From assembly GCA_027065245.1 (NCBI GenBank), contig JAMOOS010000216.1, positions 1-9,093 of the forward strand: a DNA stretch of 9,093 bases, given 5' to 3'. Positions 1 through 8,479 of the stretch are shown here, in pieces. Made by a program: the position numbers and the translations under genes. The stretch comes from Desulfuromonadaceae bacterium (GTDB lineage Bacteria; Desulfobacterota; Desulfuromonadia; Desulfuromonadales; Desulfuromonadaceae). Every line of letters begins with the position of its first letter. Position 1 is the first letter of the stretch. The notes below the pieces were generated by a model. The model was not told the DNA's origin and did no database searches. It worked only from the letters and a program-made list of their open reading frames with translations.

Positions 1-2204
1 TGCAGACGTTCAAGCTCCTGTGCCGCAGCATGCTGCTGGTTTTTCTGCTGCTGCAACTGCAATTGTAACTGTTGACAAGTCGCGCGGTTTTCCTGCTCAT
101 CCCGTTGCGCCTGCGCCAACGCCTGGTGCGCAGCGGCCATTTGCCCCTCTGCCAGCTCCAGCCGTTGCCTCAACGCCTGCCGCTCCTCTTCCAGGCAGCG
201 GATACGCCGCTTGTTTTCCAGCAGCAACCGTACGCTGGCATCTGTTTCGGCCAGTAACACGGTACCACGCCAGTCAAGACAGCGACCGTCCCCATCTACC
301 AGCAGCGCCCCCGGTGGCAGCGTTGGCGCGCCAGGCAAAACTTCCGTCAACGATTCAACATAGAACATGCCACGCATGGCAGCCTGCACATGCCCGGCAA
401 TTTCGGCATCGCTATCCACCAGTTGCGCCAGTGCCTGGCCCACGGCAACGTTCGGTTCTTCACCGGCAGATGGCAACTGCACCGCCGCTACGGGATTGTC
501 GGTACTGCCCAGCAATGTTCCGACAGCGTCACCGCCATCTACCAGCAACGCCTTCATGCCGACGCCCATGGCGGCAGCCACTGCATGTTCAAGATATTCC
601 GGTATCCGCACCCTGTCGGCCAGAATACCGCTATGCACAACCCCGCAACCGGCAGGGCCCGCCGCATCCCCCGACACACTGCGCTTTTCCAGTTCACGCA
701 AACTTTCCAATTGCGAATCGCACCTATCAAGCTGGCGCTGAACACCATCGCAATGTTGTCGACAACCGTCACGCTGCTGCTGCCGCTGCCGCAATCGACG
801 GCCCAGCTCTTTTGCAGCGCTTTTGGCATCGTTCAATTGCTGTTCCAGCTCTGCGCAAACACTTTCGCACCGCTTGAACTCATCGCGAGCCTGCTGCACC
901 TGTTCGTCAAGATCGTGCAGCTCGCTGTTATGGTTGCGGCTGCGCTCTTCAACAAACTGCAACCGCTGCGTCGCCTGCTCCAGCCGGTTCTCCCGTTGAT
1001 TAATATGGCGCTCGCACGCAGTTACAGCGTTACGCGCCGCATCAACCGCAGCACGACATTGACCTATTTCGGCATCAGCGGCAGCGCCCTGGCGACACAA
1101 CTCCTGTTCGCGCTGCCGTTGTCCATCCAGCTCCAGTTGCCACTGCTGCAGTTCGGCGCACATCTGCTCCAGCTCGTGTTCCCCCTGTCTGCGGTGTTCC
1201 TGCAATTGCCCCAGCTCGGCGTTCATTTCGTCACGTCTGGCGGTAAACGCCTCGGTTTCGCGACTGATAAACTGCAACTGGCCGCCAAGATTATCGATCT
1301 CGCTGCCAAGGCGGTAACAGCTTTTTTCCAGCTGCGCTACCTGCTCTTCCTGCTCGGCGACGCAGATGCGCTGTTTTTCCACCTGCGCAGTTATCGCCGC
1401 CAGCGCCGCCGCCAGCACTTCTTCGCGCTCACCGCAGCCTTTGAGATGCTGACGCTTATCCTCCAACTGCGCGTCCAGGCGCAGCCAACGCTCGGCATAC
1501 ACCCCCAGTTCCAGCCGCTTCAATTCACTGCGCAATTCGCGGAAACGGCGCGCTTTGCCCGCCTGACTGCGCAATACCTTGAGCTGTCGTTCTACCTCGC
1601 CGATCACATCATCAAGCCGCACCAGATTCTGTCGGGCGTTTTCTATCTTGCTCAAAGCATTTTTACGCCGCACCTTGTACTTCGTCACCCCGGCGACCTC
1701 TTCAATGATGGCACGCCGCTGCTGCGGATGAGCGTGAACAATGGTGCTGATTTTCCCCTGTTCAATAATAGAATAGGCACGGGCGCCAACGCCGGTATCC
1801 ATAAACAATTCGGTAATATCTTTAAGGCGGCAGGCAACCTTGTTGATGTAGTATTCACTGTCGCCATTGCGATACAGGCGCCGGGTAACCATAATTTCAG
1901 TGCAGTTTTTGAGAATATCGGCCAGCCGCCCGTGGGCGACACCAACACCGGTAAAAACCATGGTAACTTCGGCCATGCCGTGAGCACGACGCTGACCGCT
2001 GCCGGAGAAAATAATATCCTCCATTTTATTGCCACGCAGGTTCTTGGCGTTCTGCTCCCCCATCCCCCAGCGGATGGCATCGACAACATTGCTTTTGCCA
2101 CAACCGTTGGGCCCAAGAATGGCACTTATTCCATCCTCGAGATGCAGCACGGTTCTGTCGACAAACGATTTGAAGCCGATTATTTCCAGACGCCTAAGTT
2201 TCAT
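1..2204 (-). CDS. smc: Chromosome segregation protein SMC, N-terminal 734 codons (C-terminus beyond left edge)
   Basis: SMC is the ATPase core of bacterial condensin; it compacts and helps segregate the chromosome. The minus-strand frame is open from the ATG at 2204 to the window edge, and I followed it without finding a stop. The start reads MKLRRLEIIGFKSF, the classic SMC opening. Walker A is GPNGCGKSN (residues 31-39), followed by DAIRWGMGEQ. A long Gln/Glu-rich coiled-coil arm runs from about 160 to 505, then a hinge from about 505 to 655 (around GILADRVRIPEYLEHAV), then the start of the return coil. Bacterial SMCs are usually near 1150-1190 residues, so about 430 residues, including the ABC signature and Walker B, lie outside. 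GAGGG directly abuts the ATG, so the ribosome site is poorly spaced; an in-frame GTG lies seven codons upstream, but the ATG fits the family. The gene is divergent from the AsmA-like gene. Twelve cysteines in the first arm are unusual. Confidence 0.96.
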   Translation of the reverse strand, partial: MKLRRLEIIGFKSFVDRTVLHLEDGISAILGPNGCGKSNVVDAIRWGMGEQNAKNLRGNKMEDIIFSGSGQRRAHGMAEVTMVFTGVGVAHGRLADILKNCTEIMVTRRLYRNGDSEYYINKVACRLKDITELFMDTGVGARAYSIIEQGKISTIVHAHPQQRRAIIEEVAGVTKYKVRRKNALSKIENARQNLVRLDDVIGEVERQLKVLRSQAGKARRFRELRSELKRLELGVYAERWLRLDAQLEDKRQHLKGCGEREEVLAAALAAITAQVEKQRICVAEQEEQVAQLEKSCYRLGSEIDNLGGQLQFISRETEAFTARRDEMNAELGQLQEHRRQGEHELEQMCAELQQWQLELDGQRQREQELCRQGAAADAEIGQCRAAVDAARNAVTACERHINQRENRLEQATQRLQFVEERSRNHNSELHDLDEQVQQARDEFKRCESVCAELEQQLNDAKSAAKELGRRLRQRQQQRDGCRQHCDGVQRQLDRCDSQLESLRELEKRSVSGDAAGPAGCGVVHSGILADRVRIPEYLEHAVAAAMGVGMKALLVDGGDAVGTLLGSTDNPVAAVQLPSAGEEPNVAVGQALAQLVDSDAEIAGHVQAAMRGMFYVESLTEVLPGAPTLPPGALLVDGDGRCLDWRGTVLLAETDASVRLLLENKRRIRCLEEERQALRQRLELAEGQMAAAHQALAQAQRDEQENRATCQQLQLQLQQQKNQQHAAAQELERL

Positions 2205-2253
2205 CCCTCGACAATCACCATCCACCGGAACAGGAATACACCCTCAATCACCG

Positions 2254-2278
2254 GCGCAACACTATCAGGCTGTTGCGC
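2254..2278. repeat. Inverted repeat in the smc/AsmA divergent intergenic region
   Basis: GCGCAAC at 2254-2260 is mirrored by GTTGCGC at 2272-2278 with an 11-nt spacer. The repeat lies 50-74 bp upstream of the smc start. It could be a small operator or an RNA hairpin in the smc leader. No T-run follows on either strand, so a terminator is unlikely. A 7-bp repeat can also arise by chance. Confidence 0.35.
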
Positions 2279-2395
2279 AAGAGTAAAGCACCACCCCAGT
2301 TGATGTGATGGCGTAATTTTTAATAATGCATGCAACTTCTCGCCGTGTTAGTCTCTGCTGCGGTATGCCATCGTGATACCAGCGACACAGATAAT

Positions 2396-2424
2396 TTGAA
2401 TACATCGCTTTACCGTGGTGTTAT
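2396..2424 (+). promoter_or_regulatory. Weak candidate promoter for the AsmA-like gene
   Basis: TTGAAT (2396-2401) and TGTTAT (2419-2424) are 17 bp apart, each matching 4 of 6 bases of the sigma-70 consensus. The element sits about 40 bp before the ATG at 2467, and some promoter is needed here because smc points the other way. I found no convincing smc promoter on the minus strand. Confidence 0.3.
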
Positions 2425-2466
2425 CCAGACCAACAGTTTGACACACGGTTCGGGGCTGCAATTTCC

Positions 2467-5400
2467 ATGCTACGCAACAAAATTCTGCGCATATTTTTAC
2501 TGACAACGCTACTTATCACCACTATCGCTGCCGCAACCGGCTACTACATAGCCAGCCACGAGCAGCAGATTGCCTCCCTGCTTTCCCGCCAGATCAGTGC
2601 CGCAAGTGGCATGGAAATATCCATTGGCAATGTGTCTGCCACGCTTTCCCCTGCCGCCACCCTGCATTGCTATAACATCAGCATCAAAGCATCGGATCAG
2701 CGCTCTGCCAACATCAGCATTGAAGCAGTAAATCTGGTTTTTGCCTGGAACGATCTGCTGGCGGGTAATCTTGCCTGCACCAGGGTTGGGGTAGACAAGC
2801 TGCAATTGCAGCTAAAGCGCGAAAAAGGCGGCGATAAAGCCGTAAGTACCGCACCGGCGCAACCGGAGGTAGAGGCCCTTAAGCAACTGCGCGCCATGTT
2901 CGCCGTAATTGGCACTCTGGAACTGCACGATGCAGCCATCGCCATTGAGTTGCCCGAAAACAAGGAACTCAAAGCCAATCATATAAATGCCGAGATCAGC
3001 GCACCGGAAGAACTCGTGCTGTTGAGCATCACCGGTGAGATTCAGCAGCAACGACACGACAGCGCCATGTTTGCCCTGCACGGACAGCTTAAGGCCGGAG
3101 CCGATTGGCAAACCGGTCGACTCAAGTTAGAAACCCGGGTAACCGGCCTTGTTCCGGCTCTGCTGCCAGTGAAAAACAGTGCGGAACTGCCGCACAATGA
3201 GTTAAACTTCAGCGCCAAAGCAGAGGGCGTCCCGCAGCAGCAGATGACGCTGCAGCTCAGACTGTCCACCCCAGAGGGCGCAACCGTCAATATCGGCGGC
3301 GTCACCCTGCCCGGAGGAGAAATAAATGCCGATGGCAGCGTACAACGTCGTGCCGACAACCTCTATTGTGACAATTTACGCCTGTCATATAACAAAATAC
3401 GGCTCAACTGTGCCTTTGAGCTGGACAACTGGCGCCATGCGCCATATATCAAAGCCAATCTCGGCAGCAACAACATCCCCGCCGCTGCCATCATACCGTT
3501 ACTGCCATCCACCACCACGCGGCAGTGGCGTCAGCTTATCAACAACACTTTACTGCAGTGTAAAAACCTGCATATTGAGGGGCCAGCGTCCCATTTAACT
3601 CTACGCAACCTGGTACAGGGCGAGGTGCATCTGCAAAAAAAACGTTTGCGTTATCATCTGTTTGAGGCCGATGATTTCAGTGCCGTTATGCGCTGGGATA
3701 AAACCAGTTTCAAACTGCACACTTCGCCGTTGCACATTGATACCGATTCGCTTTCTATAGCCGGGCCATTACGCATAGATGCCAGTTACACTGGCAGCGA
3801 CACCTGGCGTATCGCCGCCGACCTGACCCCACTGGCATACAATCTGGCCGACCTCGTCAGCAAAAAACAGGGAGAACATGGAAACTTCAAGGCTGTCTAT
3901 ATCACTAAACGCAACAGGCGCGTACTGAATGACGCCGAACTCGATCTGCCCGGGTATCTGTGCCGTTTCTCCGGCGAACTAACCGACAACGGAAACTACA
4001 AGCTGAATTTTTCCCTGCCTGATTACCGCTTGGAAACCATCAGCAGCCGTATCAATGTACTGGATGATATGCAGCTGCGCGGCGGCATTGCAGTTTCCGC
4101 TGTGGCCAGCGGCAACATTACCCATGCCAACCTGCCGACACTACATGCCGACATAGCTATTCACGACTGCGCCATAACCCCAACTCACGTTATTTCTCCC
4201 ATTCACCACGTCAACGGCAACGCCGTTCTCGACAACACCCATCTTTATGCCAAGGCACTGCAAGTTAAGGTGGGACAGTCCCGTTTGAGTGTCAATGCCG
4301 ATATCGCCGATTTGCGCAACATCGTCGCCAAACTACATGCCACCGGCAACAACATTATCGCCAGTGACCTGAGTTTTGACAACAACCGGGCAATCCTCAA
4401 GAGTGTCGATGGCCGCATCAGCATCGACACCGACGGCATAACGTTTGACAAAGTCGATGTTACCCTGCCGGAAGGCACTGCTGCGGCAGTAACCGGTCGC
4501 CTTGATTTTACCGCACCAAAACTTGATATGTCCATCAAAGCCAGCTATGCCGATGTGGACGAAATCATCAACCTGTGGCACAGCACCGCAACTGCCGACA
4601 GCGACAAACCGCTGGCACTGCCGACAACATTCACGCCACCACCACTTAAGGATAGCAGCGACGAATTCATCCACATCGATATCAACGCCGCCAGCGGCAG
4701 TATCGGCGGTTTTGAGTTCCAGCATGCCATAGGGCAGATCCATTACACCCCCGGTCAGTTACGCATTGAACCTCTCACCTTCCATGCCGACAACGGCCAT
4801 GGTGAAGCGAGCATCTTTATCACCCAGCCCAATTCCTATCTACGCATTTACGGCGTGGTAGACAACATGAATGCCGACAAAATCTACAATCAGGTGATAA
4901 AATCCACCGGCATCATCACCGGTCACTGCGATGCCAATTTTTCCATCGAGGGGCCACTGAACGGCGGTTTTCTTGCCCATTCCAACGGGGCGTTCCACGT
5001 GGATATCCACGACGGCGTATTGCGCAAGTTTGCCACGCTGTCCAAAGCGTTCTCCATTCTCAATGTGCAGCAGTTGTTCAAACTGCGCCTGCCCGACATG
5101 TCCACCGAGGGGATGCCCTTCCGTCATTTAAGCGGCGATTACGCCTTAAGCGATGGCGTTCTGCACAGCAGCAACACCTTCATAGCCAGCTCGTCCATGA
5201 ATATCACTCTGGTCGGCACCCATAACCTCAACAGCGACGATATGGACGTGGTGATGGGGATAGAGCCGCTGGGAACAGTGGACACGGTTATCACCAACAT
5301 TCCCGTAGTCGGCTGGATTCTCGGTGGCGATGATCAATCGCTGATACACACCTATCTGCGTATCACCGGCAACAGCAGCGACCCCAAGGTTACGACCATG

Positions 5401-5544
5401 ACTATAAATTCCACTTCCAACAAGATATTCGATATCGTTAAACGGGTAGTAAAATTGCCTGCAGCCCTAATAACTATCCCCGGCAAAGTACTGATAAAAG
5501 AGAACAAGCGTCCACAAAATACAAAAAAGAGCCGCCGCCATTAA
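2467..5544 (+). CDS. AsmA-like C-terminal domain protein (large inner-membrane-anchored envelope protein)
   Basis: This 1025-residue protein begins with a short basic stretch and a hydrophobic anchor (about residues 7-27, ILRIFLLTTLLITTIAAA). The rest looks like a long periplasmic beta-rich body of alternating short strands. The C-terminal part (about 740-985) has the AsmA/YhdP-like pattern: an IHYTPGQLRIEPLTF segment, a G-F-V-I-G-L segment running into FSILNVQQLF (about 838-870), then MDVVMGIEPLG and IPVVGWILGG just before a DPKV motif. Known AsmA-family proteins (AsmA, YhdP, TamB) sit between the two membranes, and several are implicated in phospholipid transfer or outer-membrane assembly; this role is inferred here from the family. 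The tail is basic (KENKRPQNTKKSRRH). The Shine-Dalgarno signal is weak (GGGG about 12 bases before the ATG), but the start is fixed by the anchor and no upstream in-frame ATG is near. It precedes ubiE by 126 bp on the same strand. Confidence 0.85.
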   Translation: MLRNKILRIFLLTTLLITTIAAATGYYIASHEQQIASLLSRQISAASGMEISIGNVSATLSPAATLHCYNISIKASDQRSANISIEAVNLVFAWNDLLAGNLACTRVGVDKLQLQLKREKGGDKAVSTAPAQPEVEALKQLRAMFAVIGTLELHDAAIAIELPENKELKANHINAEISAPEELVLLSITGEIQQQRHDSAMFALHGQLKAGADWQTGRLKLETRVTGLVPALLPVKNSAELPHNELNFSAKAEGVPQQQMTLQLRLSTPEGATVNIGGVTLPGGEINADGSVQRRADNLYCDNLRLSYNKIRLNCAFELDNWRHAPYIKANLGSNNIPAAAIIPLLPSTTTRQWRQLINNTLLQCKNLHIEGPASHLTLRNLVQGEVHLQKKRLRYHLFEADDFSAVMRWDKTSFKLHTSPLHIDTDSLSIAGPLRIDASYTGSDTWRIAADLTPLAYNLADLVSKKQGEHGNFKAVYITKRNRRVLNDAELDLPGYLCRFSGELTDNGNYKLNFSLPDYRLETISSRINVLDDMQLRGGIAVSAVASGNITHANLPTLHADIAIHDCAITPTHVISPIHHVNGNAVLDNTHLYAKALQVKVGQSRLSVNADIADLRNIVAKLHATGNNIIASDLSFDNNRAILKSVDGRISIDTDGITFDKVDVTLPEGTAAAVTGRLDFTAPKLDMSIKASYADVDEIINLWHSTATADSDKPLALPTTFTPPPLKDSSDEFIHIDINAASGSIGGFEFQHAIGQIHYTPGQLRIEPLTFHADNGHGEASIFITQPNSYLRIYGVVDNMNADKIYNQVIKSTGIITGHCDANFSIEGPLNGGFLAHSNGAFHVDIHDGVLRKFATLSKAFSILNVQQLFKLRLPDMSTEGMPFRHLSGDYALSDGVLHSSNTFIASSSMNITLVGTHNLNSDDMDVVMGIEPLGTVDTVITNIPVVGWILGGDDQSLIHTYLRITGNSSDPKVTTMTINSTSNKIFDIVKRVVKLPAALITIPGKVLIKENKRPQNTKKSRRH

Positions 5545-5550
5545 CTGCTG

Positions 5551-5565
5551 ACAGCCAGTGGCTGT
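5551..5565 (+). other. Short palindromic hairpin after the AsmA-like gene
   Basis: ACAGCCA-G-TGGCTGT forms a near-perfect palindrome seven bases after the stop codon. It is followed only by TTATGG, so it is a weak terminator at best. It could act as an mRNA 3'-end stabiliser or an attenuator between the AsmA-like gene and ubiE. Confidence 0.3.
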
Positions 5566-5658
5566 TTATGGTAAAGATGCGATGCGCTCAGCCGCGACAA
5601 CCGTCACCAGTTGCCGACAGCATAGCTGCCGGAGACAGACCAATAGACAAATAGATGC

Positions 5659-5663
5659 AGGAG
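5659..5663 (+). promoter_or_regulatory. Ribosome-binding site of ubiE
   Basis: AGGAG lies 7 bases before the ATG at 5671. This is an ideal Shine-Dalgarno position and fixes the ubiE start. Confidence 0.8.
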
Positions 5664-5670
5664 TCCGCCA

Positions 5671-6387
5671 ATGTTCAATCTGTCCGAAAAGGGCCGCAAT
5701 ATACGCAACATGTTCGATGATATAGCGCCCCGTTACGACCTGCTCAACCGCCTGTTATCCATGGGTATCGACCGGCGCTGGCGCCGTGTTGCCGTCGGCC
5801 AACTGCGCATTCCGCCGCGCGGCATGGTGCTCGACCTGGCCACCGGCACCGGCGATGTAGCACTGGAGATAGCCGGGCGCACCCCGGATTCGGTTCTTGT
5901 CATCGGCGAGGATTTCACCCAGGGGATGCTGCTGAAAGGGCGGGAGAAAATTGCCGCCTCACCCTATGCCGGGCGCATTGAGCTGGTCAACGCCCCGTGC
6001 GAAGCCATCCCTCATCCGGATCAGACCTTCGACGGCATCACCATCGCCTTTGGCATCCGCAACGTGGTGGATCGCCCTGCCGCCCTTAAAGAGATGTACC
6101 GGGTACTGAAGCCGGGCGGGCGGGCGGTAATACTGGAATTTTCCACCCCGTCAAACCCGCTGTTCAAAATTATATACAACACTTATTTCCACCGCATTCT
6201 GCCGTTCATCGGCGGGCTGCTGTCCAAACGCAGCGCCTATAAATATCTGCCCGACTCGGTGGCGGCATTTCCGCCCCAGGAACAGTTTTCTGCCATGATG
6301 ACCACAGCCGGATTTGGCAAGGTTAGGTATCGTGATCTCACTTTCGGCATTGCCAGCGTATATATCGGAGTGCGTGGAGAAGCATAA
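5671..6387 (+). CDS. ubiE: Demethylmenaquinone methyltransferase UbiE/MenG
   Basis: This 238-residue SAM-dependent C-methyltransferase performs the last step of menaquinone synthesis (demethylmenaquinone to menaquinone); in organisms with ubiquinone the same family also acts there. The full length matches the family. UbiE signature 1 is recognisable at residues 22-37 (YDLLNRLLSMGIDRRW, with Asp34 where the classic pattern has His). SAM motif I is VLDLATGTGD (about 53-62). Asp81, in GEDFTQGM, is the likely ribose-binding acid after strand 2. Signature 2, RVLKPGGRAVILEFS, sits around 145-159. A quinone-anaerobe lifestyle would favour the menaquinone role, but the sequence alone does not exclude a ubiquinone role. 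A good ribosome site precedes it. It may be cotranscribed with the AsmA-like gene (126-bp gap), and a separate promoter follows it. Confidence 0.95.
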   Translation: MFNLSEKGRNIRNMFDDIAPRYDLLNRLLSMGIDRRWRRVAVGQLRIPPRGMVLDLATGTGDVALEIAGRTPDSVLVIGEDFTQGMLLKGREKIAASPYAGRIELVNAPCEAIPHPDQTFDGITIAFGIRNVVDRPAALKEMYRVLKPGGRAVILEFSTPSNPLFKIIYNTYFHRILPFIGGLLSKRSAYKYLPDSVAAFPPQEQFSAMMTTAGFGKVRYRDLTFGIASVYIGVRGEA

Positions 6388-6411
6388 TTGACCGGATACC
6401 GAGCAGTAAAA

Positions 6412-6440
6412 TTGACATACAGTGGTAAACTTGTTATAGA
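6412..6440 (+). promoter_or_regulatory. Strong sigma-70-type promoter upstream of hpt
   Basis: A perfect TTGACA (6412-6417) is followed after exactly 17 bp by TATAGA (6435-6440) in the 134-bp gap after ubiE. Transcription would begin near 6447, giving a leader of about 75 nt before the hpt ATG. The hpt-zinc-ribbon pair can therefore be transcribed independently of ubiE. Confidence 0.75.
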
Positions 6441-6521
6441 ATTAACCTCTTATTAATATACACATGTACGCACCGGCAGCAATACGGCACTGCTGCATAC
6501 GGTTGATGAAGCGGCAAAGCC

Positions 6522-7067
6522 ATGAAACAGCTATACAGCAAACAAGCAATCGCCCGGCAGACCGCCCGCATTGGCACAGAGATCAGCCGCGATTACCAAG
6601 GTCTGGAGATAATCCTTGTGGTAGTGCTAAAAGGGGCGATGTTCTTTGCCGCCGACTTGGCACGCACCATAAACAACGATGTAAACGTAAAGATCGATTT
6701 TATCCGTGTCAGCAGCTACGGCACCTCGACCGAGTCATGCGGGGTTGTCACATTTAAAACGGATATTGAGACGGATATCAGCGGAAAGCACGTTGTACTG
6801 GTAGAGGATATACTCGATTCCGGTCTGACTTTATTTGAACTGCAGAAGCACCTGCAAAAACGGCAACCAGCTTCACTTAAAGTATGTACCCTGTTCGACA
6901 AACCGGGCAACAGGGTTGTAGCTATCAACCCGGATTACTGCGGTTTTTCCATAAAAAATGACTTTATCATCGGCTATGGACTCGATTACGCCGAACGCTA
7001 CCGCAACCTGAGCGCGGTATATCGCTTTGACCCTGAGCAGCACCAGTCTACAACAGGAGAATCCTGA
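6522..7067 (+). CDS. hpt: Hypoxanthine phosphoribosyltransferase
   Basis: This 181-residue type I phosphoribosyltransferase joins hypoxanthine (and probably guanine) to PRPP to make IMP or GMP, a cytosolic purine-salvage step. The sequence shows VVLKGAMFFAADL near residue 35, the flexible-loop motif SSYGTSTES near residue 66, and the PRPP motif VVLVEDILDSGLTL (91-104). The latter has the acidic pair Glu95-Asp96 and Asp99, the expected general base. A C-terminal GYGLDYAERYRNL (around 150-160) belongs to the purine-binding/metal region. The length is typical of bacterial Hpt. The ATG has only a weak ribosome site (GAAGCGG about 8 bases upstream), but it matches the usual family start. The stop overlaps the start of the next gene by one base (TGATG), so the two are probably translationally coupled and share the promoter at 6412-6440. 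Confidence 0.94.
   Translation: MKQLYSKQAIARQTARIGTEISRDYQGLEIILVVVLKGAMFFAADLARTINNDVNVKIDFIRVSSYGTSTESCGVVTFKTDIETDISGKHVVLVEDILDSGLTLFELQKHLQKRQPASLKVCTLFDKPGNRVVAINPDYCGFSIKNDFIIGYGLDYAERYRNLSAVYRFDPEQHQSTTGES
7055..7060 (+). promoter_or_regulatory. Ribosome-binding site of the zinc-ribbon gene, inside hpt
   Basis: AGGAGA ends 6 bases before the ATG at 7067 and lies within the last codons of hpt. It fixes the start and supports translational coupling at the TGATG overlap. Confidence 0.75.
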
Positions 7068-8479
7068 TGGATATTCAGTGTGACAAATGTAAAACCATTT
7101 ACAATATTGATGATTCCTCAGCACAGGGTCAGGATATCAGCGCCCGGTGTGTCCGTTGCGGTCATCTCTTCGCCATCGATGACAAGGCCAGAAATGTAGT
7201 ATCACCTTTTGAAATTTTTGATACTGCGCCACAGGGCAAGCCAGTGCATCCTGTACCGAAACCCACACCGAAGGATACCGAAAACACAGCAGCAACAACT
7301 GCTGCGGCAGATGGCATCGAGACCACAACCCAATCATTGCCGCAAGCAGAGAAATTGAGCCTCACCACCTCCAGTTCACACGAGGATGGCCAGGATGAGC
7401 AGCAACCGTCGGCACAGGACGCTGTGACTATTCCGGCACCGGAAGATTTCAGCTTTTCTGGCGACGATACAGGGGACGCAACTGCCGAAGCTGCAGAAGA
7501 ACCTGCCGCCCCTCAACCTGCGCAAGAGTCGGCAATTCCCGGGCCGACGGAAGATTTCAGCTTTTCGGCCACCACCGACGCTGTACCGCCAGAAATCGAA
7601 GCCAAGGATGACCAGCAATCTGCTCCTGAGTGGAGCAGTGACAGCGCGGCTTTCAGCTTCTCATCCCTGCCCGATAACAGAGACGAAACGCCCAAGGAAG
7701 AATCTGCCTTTGAAAGCACCGGTGAGTTCACCTTCAACAGCTTGTCCAACCAGGATGATGACACCGAAAACCGTGCCGCAGACACCTCCGCACTGGCGCC
7801 GGAGCAACTCACAAGTGAAGCTCTGGCACCGCAACCGCTGCCAGAGAAACCTCGCACTGCTGAGCATGTCGCTCCGGAACAGCCACAGCAGGATAGCGGG
7901 GCGCCGCAGCGTCCGCTCTCCCCGGTGAAAGAGAAACGCAAAACATCAAAACTGCTCATATTCCTGCTGCTGATCATCATTCTGCTGGCCGGTGTCTATG
8001 GCTATCTGTATACCACTTTGGGTACCACCGATATCGGCGTTATGATCGACAGCATCAGTCGGCAGATCAATCCGCCACCGGCACAACAACAAGGGCAGAT
8101 TCGTATCATATCAACCCACAGTTACTATGTGGACAACGCGACCCTGGGACAACTGCTGATTATCGAAGGGGAAGCCGCCAACGATTATCCCAACCCCAGA
8201 GCCGAGATACTGGTCAGCGCTAATCTGTTCAACAACAGAGGTAAAAAGATAGGTCACCGCAACGCCTACTGCGGCAACATCCTGTCCAGAGCCAAGCTGA
8301 AAACCATCAGTGAAGCTGAACTGAAACGCACCATGAACAACTCGTTCGGTGACGCACTGTCCAACGCCAACGTGGAAGCAGGACAAAAGATACCTTTCAT
8401 GCTTATTTTTGCCCACGTGCCTGCGGACTTAAGCGAATTCAGCGTTGAACCTGCAGCGTCAAAGCCGGTAACCCGCTGA
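7067..8479 (+). CDS. MJ0042 zinc-ribbon and DUF3426 single-pass membrane protein
   Basis: This 470-residue protein of unknown function has three parts. Residues 1-39 form an MJ0042-type zinc ribbon with two CxxC pairs (C5/C8 and C28/C31). Residues about 55-290 are an acidic, Ala/Pro/Gln-rich, apparently disordered linker with four related motifs: EDFSFS (126-131), EDFSFS (162-167), FSFSSL (196-201) and FTFNSL (221-226). After a basic KEKRK stretch comes one membrane helix (about 296-317). The basic flank suggests the zinc ribbon is cytoplasmic and the C-terminus periplasmic. Residues about 335-465 match the DUF3426 pattern: a beta strand around LLIIEGEAAN, an FNNRGKKIG turn, GNILSR, and a terminal IPFMLIFAHVPADLSEFSV. 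This zinc-ribbon plus DUF3426 pairing is familiar in proteobacteria, but no reaction is established. The linker is longer than I would expect for the family. The gene overlaps hpt by one base and probably shares its transcript. Confidence 0.88.
   Translation: MDIQCDKCKTIYNIDDSSAQGQDISARCVRCGHLFAIDDKARNVVSPFEIFDTAPQGKPVHPVPKPTPKDTENTAATTAAADGIETTTQSLPQAEKLSLTTSSSHEDGQDEQQPSAQDAVTIPAPEDFSFSGDDTGDATAEAAEEPAAPQPAQESAIPGPTEDFSFSATTDAVPPEIEAKDDQQSAPEWSSDSAAFSFSSLPDNRDETPKEESAFESTGEFTFNSLSNQDDDTENRAADTSALAPEQLTSEALAPQPLPEKPRTAEHVAPEQPQQDSGAPQRPLSPVKEKRKTSKLLIFLLLIIILLAGVYGYLYTTLGTTDIGVMIDSISRQINPPPAQQQGQIRIISTHSYYVDNATLGQLLIIEGEAANDYPNPRAEILVSANLFNNRGKKIGHRNAYCGNILSRAKLKTISEAELKRTMNNSFGDALSNANVEAGQKIPFMLIFAHVPADLSEFSVEPAASKPVTR
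7442..7744 (+). repeat. Four FSFS-type motif repeats in the disordered linker
   Basis: The motif [D/E-x-]F-[S/T]-F-[S/N] occurs with Phe at residues 128, 164, 196 and 221 of the zinc-ribbon protein. It is spaced 25-36 residues apart in an otherwise low-complexity acidic stretch. The first two copies share EDFSFS and a preceding Pro; the last two share a following Ser-Leu. The even spacing and conserved aromatics suggest short docking motifs rather than random composition; no partner can be named. Confidence 0.6.

Noticed and set aside
390..2303. Long plus-strand ORF of 637 codons, and a 285-codon plus-strand ORF at 20-877
   Set aside because: Both are antisense to smc. Their low-complexity Leu/Gln/Pro/Ala-rich proteins are what the complement of a Gln/Leu/Glu-rich coiled-coil gene gives, whereas the minus frame has Walker A and a hinge.
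6464..6757. Plus-strand ORF starting before hpt (97 codons)
   Set aside because: It overlaps hpt in another frame, has no ribosome site or recognisable domain, and its composition looks random.
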